Part shown: piece after piece, positions 11,896 to 18,684 of the stretch | Layout: the number at the start of each line of letters is the position of its first letter | Numbering within the stretch: position 1 is the stretch's first letter | Source: a virus | DNA length: 21,256 nucleotides | Strand: one strand, 5' to 3' | Virus record (IMG/VR): IMGVR_UViG_3300016457_000644 | Coordinates: 1 to 21,256 of that record | Notes under the pieces: model-generated | The model's input: the letters and a program-made list of their open reading frames with translations, nothing else | Told to the model about the DNA's origin: nothing | Database searches by the model: none | Made by a program: the position numbers and the translations under genes

Positions 11896-13494
11896 TTATT
11901 TACTCAATGGGGTAAGATCCTCAAACATATTTGGGATAATATCCATTAATGTGTCCCATATAGTAAACGCAATGGGTCTAATTTGAGGATGGGCTTCCTT
12001 TGATCCACGCAATTTAATAAAATGTCTCCACTCTCTTAAATTCGCCGTCATTACAATTTCTGTTTTAAGACAATTTGGTAGAACTGATCTAGCAATTTGT
12101 GGAGAACAACCTTTGTCTAAAAGGCTAAAGTAGGCATCTTCTGCATTTACACAAGCAATTCTCCATTCAACCGTTTGTTCATACGTCAAATTTGGAGGTT
12201 GAATAAAAGTACATTCGTTCCCGAACTTGTCTTTGCTATAATTACACCATCGTGTGCTATTATGCACAATAAATCCGTTTGCAACATAGTTATGATGTGG
12301 TGCCTTCATTTCTAAATCATAAACAGGTTCCTTTCCAACTGCTGTTATTTTCGTGATTGTGTCAGGATGTGCCTTTTTCCCGATATACCATCCTCTATGT
12401 ATCTTTTTATGACAATTTATACAGAGTTTGAGCAAATTTTCTTTTTGGTTATTTTTATCATTTCCGTCTATATGACGCACTTCCAGCTTCTCAATACAAC
12501 CACATAGTTCACAATGGGCCACTTCTTCTTTTTTGCGTAAGGCAATTCTGCGGGAAACCCCACCTTTCCAGTTACTGTTTTTATCTCCGTATAAATTATT
12601 ATGGTGATTTCTTCGCAAAGAATCTGCTTGTGATCTGACAGAAGGATTCTCCTCTTCTTTTATTCCTTTATTCCATACTACTCTACCATTATTGTATTGT
12701 TCCAAAATAGTTTGCCTCATCTTTTCTATAGAGAAGGCAGTATGGTTTTTCGTGTATTTCTCTTTGTTTTTATCATTCATACGTTTTACGAATATTCCTA
12801 ATGCTTTTAGTCTTCTTAAAACTGAAGAATAAGGGGCACTAAATGTACTCGCAATTTCTTGCGGGCTTTGTTTCTGCTGTAGATATAAATGTTTTAATTC
12901 ATCATCAGGTATTTTTAATAGACAAGGACGTCCATTCACCATAATAGAATCACCAATACTTAGTTTGTTTAATGAAATAAAAGACCCGTTTGGTAATTGA
13001 AATTCATGGTTTGCGGTTGCTTTAATCCTATACCCAAGTGACGCGTGCACTTCATAAACAGGGGCAATTCCTTTGTAAAAGACAGATTGAATTTTGTTCC
13101 TTATAATATTTCCCCTTTCATCACAGCTTCTCAAGCTAATTGTTTTATTATGCGTTTTTCCTTGGGGAGAAAAAGATCTATCAAACAATTGTTTGATAGT
13201 TTTATCTTTTCGCACTAATGTGTCTCCCGAAACACATTCCTGGGCGAAAGATGCAATCCTATGTCTTACAATTTCGTGAGTTATCCCACGGTCTGTTATT
13301 ATTCGGAAAGAAGCACACGCATGCTCTAACATTGCATGATGCCCTGCTTTTCTCAATGCTTTAACAAACTTTCCTGCTGAGTCTTCCGTTATTTTGTCTT
13401 CAGATTTGTAACAAACTCTACCTGCCTTTTCTATTTGAATTTCGGGATCAATAGTACACCATAATAATTCTACACTTGGTTTTACGATTTTCAT
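11896..13494 (-). CDS. thyX: FAD-dependent thymidylate synthase ThyX, interrupted by an intein
   Basis: Makes dTMP from dUMP using FAD and methylenetetrahydrofolate. The host part is 206 residues (1-86 and 413-532), normal for ThyX. The ThyX motif is RHRIASFAQE before the intein and STRWCNY after it; joined, it gives RHRxxSxxQExxR. The intein therefore sits inside the substrate-binding motif and must be removed for activity. Residues 'HAMLEHACASFRII' and 'LREWRHFIKLRGSKEAHPQI' are also typical. AAGGAG precedes ATG 13494. It is the last gene of the block started by promoter D and is followed by a stem-loop. Confidence 0.96.
   Translation of the reverse strand: MKIVKPSVELLWCTIDPEIQIEKAGRVCYKSEDKITEDSAGKFVKALRKAGHHAMLEHACASFRIITDRGITHEIVRHRIASFAQECVSGDTLVRKDKTIKQLFDRSFSPQGKTHNKTISLRSCDERGNIIRNKIQSVFYKGIAPVYEVHASLGYRIKATANHEFQLPNGSFISLNKLSIGDSIMVNGRPCLLKIPDDELKHLYLQQKQSPQEIASTFSAPYSSVLRRLKALGIFVKRMNDKNKEKYTKNHTAFSIEKMRQTILEQYNNGRVVWNKGIKEEENPSVRSQADSLRRNHHNNLYGDKNSNWKGGVSRRIALRKKEEVAHCELCGCIEKLEVRHIDGNDKNNQKENLLKLCINCHKKIHRGWYIGKKAHPDTITKITAVGKEPVYDLEMKAPHHNYVANGFIVHNSTRWCNYSKDKFGNECTFIQPPNLTYEQTVEWRIACVNAEDAYFSLLDKGCSPQIARSVLPNCLKTEIVMTANLREWRHFIKLRGSKEAHPQIRPIAFTIWDTLMDIIPNMFEDLTPLSK
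12259..13236 (-). mobile_element. ThyX intein with HNH homing endonuclease
   Basis: A 326-residue intein encoded in frame: first residue C (CVSGDTLVRK, block A), block B-like 'IKATANHEFQLPN' (71-83), and C-terminal 'VYDLEMKAPHHNYVANGFIV' ending in HN followed by host Ser. Inserted within it are a helix-turn-helix-like region (112-145, 'QSPQEIASTFSAPYSSVLRR'), a NUMOD-like 'GDKNSNWKGG' and an HNH nuclease: CELC, RHIDGNDKNNQKENL, CINCHKKIH (242-280). All splicing residues look intact, so self-excision and homing are both plausible. Confidence 0.93.
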
Positions 13495-13529
13495 GTAAAT
13501 CTCCTTTTCACTTTCCTTTATTGGTTTCC

Positions 13530-13742
13530 TTAAATTCTATGAGATCTATTCCGGCCTCTGCCGTCAGAGTCCATCGGCTGGTTAACCAATTTAAAATAAT
13601 CTGCATAAGTTAATGGTTTCGGGCACGGCTCACAAGGAATTCTGCCTACCTGAACATCCATTATCGTTTTGCTTCTTGTTTTATATCCAAGCGAACAGTA
13701 ATCGAAATTTAATGCTCGGCATCCATTACATGTCTTTTTCAT
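13530..13742 (-). CDS. 70-residue Cys-rich protein, probable zinc binding
   Basis: ATG 13742 with GGTGAG 5 bases in front was preferred over ATG 13754. Both overlap the preceding gene. The sequence has CNGC, 'FDYCSLGYKTR' and then 'IPCEPCPKPLTYADYFKL'. Five Cys in the form CxxC...C...CxxC suggest a structural zinc site. The 'EPCPKPLTYADYF' ending is one I associate with small phage proteins of unknown function. It lies immediately before thyX. Confidence 0.7.
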   Translation of the reverse strand: MKKTCNGCRALNFDYCSLGYKTRSKTIMDVQVGRIPCEPCPKPLTYADYFKLVNQPMDSDGRGRNRSHRI

Positions 13743-13950
13743 TTGTCTCACCATGTATTATTACATACTCATCCGGCAGATGAGCATACATTCGTTCATC
13801 TTCGAAACTGCTGTGTTCAGACTTGACAATATGTTCAACGGTTTCCACCCAGTCGCATGCCATCCACATAGGTTGGTCAAATAGGGCCATGCCTGCCTCC
13901 AGGTTCTGCGGGAGGGTTTTTAGTTTCTTTATCAACTCTTTAACTGTCAT
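13726..13950 (-). CDS. 74-residue hypothetical protein
   Basis: It begins MTVKELIKKLKTLPQNLEAG, the common opening of small phage proteins that start 'MTVKELIEKLKxLP'; their function is not known. The rest is acidic (SSFEDERMYAHLPDEYVIIH). The ribosome binding site is weak (GAGGG about 15 bases upstream). It overlaps the next gene by 17 bases. Confidence 0.7.
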   Translation of the reverse strand: MTVKELIKKLKTLPQNLEAGMALFDQPMWMACDWVETVEHIVKSEHSSFEDERMYAHLPDEYVIIHGETNEKDM

Positions 13951-13974
13951 TCTGTCGTTTAATCCCTCAGAGCA

Positions 13975-14235
13975 TTATAACCTTAGTGCAAAATTTTCTA
14001 TTGTATACTCATTCCCGATATGCACTATTTTGTCCTCTAATATATTGTATAAACGATCTAAATCATTAGTGGTAAATGGGGCGGTTTTAGGATTAGCTCT
14101 TATACTAACAAGTTTTGTAGCAGCCCAAATGAGATCATCCTTAATTTTGGCTTCTTTTTTAACTCCTTTAAGTTTCATAACCATTGCTATTTCTTGTTGT
14201 CTTGGTAAATCATTTTCAATACAATAATCACACAT
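13975..14235 (-). CDS. 86-residue hypothetical protein
   Basis: The protein opens MCDYCIENDLPRQQEIAMVM with a single CxxC pair, which alone is not enough for a zinc site. It continues as charged helices ('KLKGVKKEAKIKDDLIWAAT') and ends 'YTIENFALRL'. GGGAAA lies upstream of ATG 14235. No motif is recognised; it is part of the block behind promoter D. Confidence 0.6.
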   Translation of the reverse strand: MCDYCIENDLPRQQEIAMVMKLKGVKKEAKIKDDLIWAATKLVSIRANPKTAPFTTNDLDRLYNILEDKIVHIGNEYTIENFALRL

Positions 14236-14266
14236 TTCATTTCCCTATAAACCTTTGAGCTTTTGG

Positions 14267-14449
14267 TCACCAAGCAGAACAGCTTTTTTCAGGACGTTGA
14301 TATTCTAACTCCTCAAGTGTCTCTCCGTCAGTAAATCTTACTATTGTCATGGGAAGCCGACCTTTTTCAGTTCTAGTATAGATTTCTTCTACATTATGCT
14401 TTTTGCATACTGTAGCTAATTCACGTAGAAATAGAAAATAAGATGTCAT
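14267..14449 (-). CDS. 60-residue hypothetical protein
   Basis: ATG 14449 was chosen because GAGGATAATC sits directly in front; it begins 5 bases after the preceding gene's stop. A longer frame to 14518 lies inside that gene. The sequence reads MTSYFLFLRELATVCKKHNV with 'RLPMTIVRFTDGETLEELEY', a helix followed by two strands. Function unknown. Confidence 0.6.
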   Translation of the reverse strand: MTSYFLFLRELATVCKKHNVEEIYTRTEKGRLPMTIVRFTDGETLEELEYQRPEKSCSAW

Positions 14450-14454
14450 TATGA

Positions 14455-14790
14455 TTATCCTCGCAGATTGATCTTCTCCAGCACAATTTTCATTAATTCT
14501 TTGATAGTTTTTGTCCAAACAGGACTGAATTGTTGCTCAAGATTGATTCCAGAGTGCACTTCAATCTCTCCTGTTTTTAAGTATATCTCTGATGTTTGGT
14601 GCCCGGCAATCATGAATGTTTCGCCATACGGATTACTTATTCGTCTAGCATTCGATTGCGTCGTAATCTCTTGTATAAATGGATTATGTATAATGTACGC
14701 TTCTTGAGTACCGTCTGTATTGGAAGCGAGCAAAATTAATTGCTCACCTCCATCACCAAAGATTTTAAATGTAGAACAATTATACAACAT
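14455..14790 (-). CDS. 111-residue hypothetical protein
   Basis: The frame is open further up to a TTG at 14841, but that part lies inside the clear gene 14780-14959. ATG 14790 overlaps that gene's stop by 11 bases, the usual coupling here. The protein is beta-rich: 'MLYNCSTFKIFGDGGEQLIL', 'TDGTQEAYIIHNPF', 'NPYGETFMIAG', 'TGEIEVHSG', ending in a basic helix 'TIKELMKIVLEKINLRG'. I do not recognise it. Confidence 0.6.
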   Translation of the reverse strand: MLYNCSTFKIFGDGGEQLILLASNTDGTQEAYIIHNPFIQEITTQSNARRISNPYGETFMIAGHQTSEIYLKTGEIEVHSGINLEQQFSPVWTKTIKELMKIVLEKINLRG

Positions 14791-14959
14791 CGGACGTATC
14801 TTTTCCCAGTAACGTAGAGAATCGTTTCTTGAGTTCACCAAGAACTTTTTCTGCCATAGTTATTTCACGTAAACGTTCTTTGATAAGTCCAATTGCTTCT
14901 TCTCTGTCCTCGGATTCAATTTCTGCCTTTGCATCTTCAATCAATTCATTTAGTTTCAT
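14780..14959 (-). CDS. 59-residue acidic helical protein, first gene after promoter D
   Basis: The frame starts MKLNELIEDAKAEIESEDRE and continues 'EAIGLIKERLREITMAEKVL', then 'GELKKRFSTLLGKDTSDVV'. AAGGAG lies 9 bases before ATG 14959, and promoter D lies immediately upstream. Heptad-like charged helices indicate a small coiled-coil protein. Similar short proteins sit beside phage replication genes, from memory and without known function. It is real by position, ribosome binding site and overlap with the next gene. Confidence 0.8.
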   Translation of the reverse strand: MKLNELIEDAKAEIESEDREEAIGLIKERLREITMAEKVLGELKKRFSTLLGKDTSDVV

Positions 14960-14980
14960 TTATTTTTCTCCTTTTTCTAT

Positions 14981-15018
14981 TTATTATATTATACAAAATT
15001 CCACTTAAAAATTTAAAG
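14981..15018 (-). promoter_or_regulatory. Promoter D (copy 4 of 4)
   Basis: TTAAAT (15016-15011), 17-base spacer, TATAAT (14993-14988), followed by ATAATAAATAG. The -35 box lies within the last codons of the glycosylase-exonuclease gene (stop 15007-15005). It starts the block 14959 to thyX. Confidence 0.8.
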
Positions 15019-16273
15019 TTTCTGCATACGAATTAAATCCCATCTGTTCCATTTGTAAAAGTGCTAATTTATATTGCCACAATGTATCATATCCACAGTA
15101 AGTAAGCACCTCGTCCTCCCCGTATTTTTTAATAAACTCAAAAATTCTATTCACTGCATTTGCATTATTTTTTTCTACACCTTCTAAATATGGGGCAATG
15201 TGAGAATCGTAATCGCAAACCCCAAAATTCACATACGTTTGAAACTTCAATCCAGTAATTCCAGGACGATTATCAAGTATATGTGCAGCCTGCAAAGAAT
15301 CCCACTTCCAATTTTTTATGATTGTTCTTAGTCGAACTTCTGCCCAAATATGTTCAAAAACCATATTATGCGCCATTTTACCAATGTGTGGGGCAATAAA
15401 TAATTTTCGTATTTTATCTTTTACTTCCCTACTTTTTGGCAGCATAAACACATTACAATGATTTGGCGATGGGGCAATTGACATACAAACTAATCTATGC
15501 CCAATTGCGTGTGGCTTCAGTCCAGTCGTCTCGAAATCGATTGAAAGTAAATCTGTTGTTCTTCGTGTAAAATTTAATATATGGGATAACTCTTTTTCGT
15601 CTTTTATTATATTGATCTGACTCTTTTTATTTTCTGGAAATGGGGCATCTAAACAATCCAACGCCCTCTTTAAGTCCTGTAAATATATTGTAATAATTGC
15701 TGGCATCTTTTCCGCCATTCGATTTACATAGGACGGGTGAAGTGCAGGACAAAGCCATGTTTTAAAGTCTTGATCTGGAATTGTCCAGCCTCTCCATTTT
15801 GTTATTCCCCCAAGATTCTTTTTCCAGCGGTGTCCAATAACAGACTTTACTGCCTCTCCACCTGCTAGAATAATCAATTTTGGTTTATATTGTTCAATCG
15901 CTTTTAGTACTCGTTTTCTACAACAAGCAATTTCGTAGTCCGTTGGTTTTCTATTTGTACCATCTTCATCCACTGGACGACAATTCGTTGCATTCAAACT
16001 GACGCAATCTCTGAATAAATCAATTCCCAATGAAGCGAGTGAATCTTGCTTTCTTTTTCCTGCTTTCCCTTGCCAGGGCTTTCCTTTTCGATCTTCTTCT
16101 TCTCCGGGTGATTGGCCTATTATCATTATTCCCTTTTCGAATTTACCATAAGGTTTGATTTTCGGATGCAATAAATTTCGATAAAGTCCGCAAGAAGCAC
16201 AAGACAATGGTTTTCCCGTCTTGTTTCCAGATGTGTCCTTAAATTTAGCTGCGTTAAAAAAGGTCTGAATCAT
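15005..16273 (-). CDS. Uracil-DNA glycosylase (family 4) fused to a DnaQ-like 3'-5' exonuclease
   Basis: Residues 1-210 are a family 4-type glycosylase that removes uracil from DNA: motif A 'GQSPGEEEDRKGKPWQGKAG' (53-72), HPS (179-181), and Cys 25, 28, 98 and 117/118 placed as [4Fe-4S] ligands. Residues 220-422 match the Pol I-type proofreading exonuclease: Exo I 'LSIDFETTGL' (D246, E248), Exo II 'AHNMVFEHIW' with E307 where Asp is usual, and Exo III 'YCGYDTLW' (Y392, D396). The polymerase lacking this domain is encoded at 9926-11311, so the two probably form one split polymerase. ATG 16273 overlaps the upstream stop (ATGA). Promoter D lies in its 3' end. Confidence 0.93.
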   Translation of the reverse strand: MIQTFFNAAKFKDTSGNKTGKPLSCASCGLYRNLLHPKIKPYGKFEKGIMIIGQSPGEEEDRKGKPWQGKAGKRKQDSLASLGIDLFRDCVSLNATNCRPVDEDGTNRKPTDYEIACCRKRVLKAIEQYKPKLIILAGGEAVKSVIGHRWKKNLGGITKWRGWTIPDQDFKTWLCPALHPSYVNRMAEKMPAIITIYLQDLKRALDCLDAPFPENKKSQINIIKDEKELSHILNFTRRTTDLLSIDFETTGLKPHAIGHRLVCMSIAPSPNHCNVFMLPKSREVKDKIRKLFIAPHIGKMAHNMVFEHIWAEVRLRTIIKNWKWDSLQAAHILDNRPGITGLKFQTYVNFGVCDYDSHIAPYLEGVEKNNANAVNRIFEFIKKYGEDEVLTYCGYDTLWQYKLALLQMEQMGFNSYAETLNF

Positions 16274-16599
16274 TTGTCTATAAAAAGAACTGGCTTATTT
16301 AAGGTTTTTGCAATCTCAATTTCTGCGTTTATGCCTTTGGATTCTTCCCATCCCAAAAGCTTCAAAATCCATATCTCGTCTACCCATTTGATATATTCAG
16401 TATCGTATTTCTTCCAAAATTTCCAGTCCTTTGGCAACGAACACTGAATTGCTATAGGATGATTGTGTATTATAGGGGAATAAACAAAATAACCTTGCTT
16501 CATTAATTCTCCTGCTTTTTTACAAACATCAATAAAACGCTGATGTCTAATTATTGCATCCTTATGTGTGTAAGGACTTGCTAGGTATACTTTCTTCAT
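16270..16599 (-). CDS. DUF1937 / nucleoside 2-deoxyribosyltransferase-like protein
   Basis: A 109-residue protein with the N-terminal pattern 'VYLASPYTHKD' followed by 'MKQGYFVYSPIIHNHPIA' and 'WVDEIWILKLLGWEESKGIN' plus 'AEIEIAKTLNKP'. This order matches small Rossmann-like proteins of the DUF1937 and deoxyribosyltransferase group, where the Glu of the 'ESKGxxxEI' segment is the usual catalytic candidate. It may hydrolyse or exchange the base of deoxynucleotides. That fits its position between a DNA methyltransferase and a uracil-DNA glycosylase but is not shown. ATG 16599 directly follows the methyltransferase stop and has no ribosome binding site of its own. Confidence 0.8.
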   Translation of the reverse strand: MKKVYLASPYTHKDAIIRHQRFIDVCKKAGELMKQGYFVYSPIIHNHPIAIQCSLPKDWKFWKKYDTEYIKWVDEIWILKLLGWEESKGINAEIEIAKTLNKPVLFIDK

Positions 16600-18684
16600 T
16601 TATATATTCAATTTTCTTTGTTCTTGTTTTTCAGCTTGTTTAAGATTTCGCACCATTATTCGATAATACGCTTTTTTTAATTCTATCCCAATAAATTTAC
16701 GTTTCCTTCGGATTGTTTCATACCCCTCAGATCCAATACCACCGAATGGGGATAAAACAATATCTCCAGGATTTGTCCACAGTTCAAGACAACGTGCAAT
16801 TACATCTAATTGTAAAGGACAATTTTTAACAATCGCCCCTTCTGCTGTAAAAGATTCATCTTCATCGACACTAATATCCCAAACTTCTGATTTCCCTTTT
16901 TCTTCAATCTTTCTCACCTTTTTCCAGGCGCCATCTTCCCCAATCCAACCAGATTGTCGATATCCTTTTGAATTGCGAAATGCGAAAACCCAATCTTGAG
17001 AGGTATTAACGATGCGGCCTTGAATTACACACTTTCCTTCAGGTCTTCCAGCATAAACACTTGCAACAAATCCTCTTGCCCTTTGAACTATCAACTCCAT
17101 TCCAAGAAGAAGGGCGCGCGAGATCGACGAAGCAGTCCAACGATCACATTTTTTTACATAGTGCCCATCAGCAGAAAGATAACCAGACAAAAGAGATTCT
17201 GCCCCTTCTTGTGACAATGTAACAGCTTCTCCTGGAAGTTTCTTATTTGCAGCACCATTTCCACAACGATTGAGAACGTCTCTAACATCATGTCTAAGTT
17301 CCTTGAGCGCTATTTGACATGCAGTGTGTTTAGCTACATAACCAGCATGCTTTCCAAGACGTTTGATTAACGATTCAACCTCATCATAAGAGCAAGATAT
17401 AAAAAATTGCCCCATTCCTCCTCGCTTCCCACTGCGGTGATGGCCTCCTCTATGTCCATCTCCAAGCCAACGTCCAACAATCCACCATTCATCAGATGTT
17501 AGAAGAGAATTTTCTATCGGTGGCAATTTCAAATTTAGATAACCGCCTTTTGTATTGCGTGCTGGAACCCACATAGGATCATTTTTCATTGCAGAAGATT
17601 TTTCTTTAAATGCACTCCCTTTCATTCCTGGCCATCGACCTTTTCCTATAGGGCTACGAAACCAAAACTCATGTTCAGGTGTAACCCGCAAATCAGCAAC
17701 ACCATGAGCACATATTAAAATAATAGGTTTTATTCCATTGCATTTTTTCCCTGTAACAGCTCTCCATCTGCCTTTATGCGTTAATACAAAATCTCCAATT
17801 TCAATATTTTCAATTGGAACATATCCCTTTTGCCTTGTGAGAACTAACGCCCCAGAAGCCAAACATATATGTCTCTCATCATCCTTTTCACGGGCCTGTT
17901 TAATATTTAATGTATTTCCTTGACGAATATCCATCCATACAGGGGAAGCGTATCGTTGCCATACATGATGACTATATTTATTTTTTGCTGGATTATCATT
18001 TTTCGGGTTTGATGGTTCCTCTCTTTCCCCTATGTATTCTTCAAATCCACGTCCATGCGGAATTGGTTCTGGATTGTTTCCTGGTTTTACTACCGAAATA
18101 ATATAATCTGCCCCTCCTGCGCCACATCTTGTTGAATCTTTGCTGATTTGTTTATGGGCAAGTCTTAATGCTTTTGTTCTGACTGCTTCAAGCAAGGGAT
18201 CTTTCCAAATAGTAATTCTTGGCGAATGATAAATAAATCCCACTGCCTCAAACTTTCGAAGTAATTTTCCGGGGAAATCTTTTGCCCCCATATATCCGTC
18301 CCGTTCTTTCATAGCGGGAATATCAGAACAATGAAAACTCAGCACCCTTCCTGGTAATAGTACTCTATATAATTCTGGGATGAGAAATTCAAAATGATCA
18401 TAGAACTCTTCATCTGTCGAATTCCCCATATCATGTGCAGATGCTGAATATGTAAAAAGAGAACTAAAAGGAGGGGAAAAGATCGAGTAATGAATTGAAT
18501 TAGATGGAATCCCTTTCAAAACTTCAACGCAATCCCCATGATAAGCGCTCCATTTATCCGTAATTACTTGATGAATAACTCTTGGGAGAAACCTATCCTT
18601 TTTTGATTTCTCGCTATATAATTTTGCTTTTGCTTCTTTTAGTCTTTGTTGATAGAATTCAATTTCGTTTATTATCTGATCCAT
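16600..18684 (-). CDS. DNA (N4-cytosine/N6-adenine) methyltransferase interrupted by an intein
   Basis: The host protein is 346 residues (1-273 and 622-694). Motif IV is 'SIFSPPFSSLF' (SPPF 70-73); motif I is 'LSPFGGIGSEGYE' near the C-terminus (FGGIG 647-651), so the domain order is that of beta-class N4/N6 methylases. The junction, once spliced, reads DERHI-CPLQLDVI, the conserved segment before motif I. The methylated site cannot be predicted. It would protect phage DNA or mark it for regulation; no restriction nuclease is seen. GGAG lies 8 bases before ATG 18684, within the last codons of the helicase, which it overlaps by 13 bases. Confidence 0.93.
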   Translation of the reverse strand: MDQIINEIEFYQQRLKEAKAKLYSEKSKKDRFLPRVIHQVITDKWSAYHGDCVEVLKGIPSNSIHYSIFSPPFSSLFTYSASAHDMGNSTDEEFYDHFEFLIPELYRVLLPGRVLSFHCSDIPAMKERDGYMGAKDFPGKLLRKFEAVGFIYHSPRITIWKDPLLEAVRTKALRLAHKQISKDSTRCGAGGADYIISVVKPGNNPEPIPHGRGFEEYIGEREEPSNPKNDNPAKNKYSHHVWQRYASPVWMDIRQGNTLNIKQAREKDDERHICLASGALVLTRQKGYVPIENIEIGDFVLTHKGRWRAVTGKKCNGIKPIILICAHGVADLRVTPEHEFWFRSPIGKGRWPGMKGSAFKEKSSAMKNDPMWVPARNTKGGYLNLKLPPIENSLLTSDEWWIVGRWLGDGHRGGHHRSGKRGGMGQFFISCSYDEVESLIKRLGKHAGYVAKHTACQIALKELRHDVRDVLNRCGNGAANKKLPGEAVTLSQEGAESLLSGYLSADGHYVKKCDRWTASSISRALLLGMELIVQRARGFVASVYAGRPEGKCVIQGRIVNTSQDWVFAFRNSKGYRQSGWIGEDGAWKKVRKIEEKGKSEVWDISVDEDESFTAEGAIVKNCPLQLDVIARCLELWTNPGDIVLSPFGGIGSEGYETIRRKRKFIGIELKKAYYRIMVRNLKQAEKQEQRKLNI
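16822..17865 (-). mobile_element. Methyltransferase intein with LAGLIDADG endonuclease
   Basis: A 348-residue intein starts CLASGALVLTRQKGYVPIEN, with block B 'VTPEHEFWF' (61-69). Two dodecapeptide motifs of a LAGLIDADG enzyme follow: 'WWIVGRWLGDGHRGG' (127-141) and 'LLSGYLSADGHYV' (225-237). The end is 'EVWDISVDEDESFTAEGAIV' then K-N before host Cys. The usual penultimate His is Lys, a known type of natural variant that can still splice but may be slower. Confidence 0.92.
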
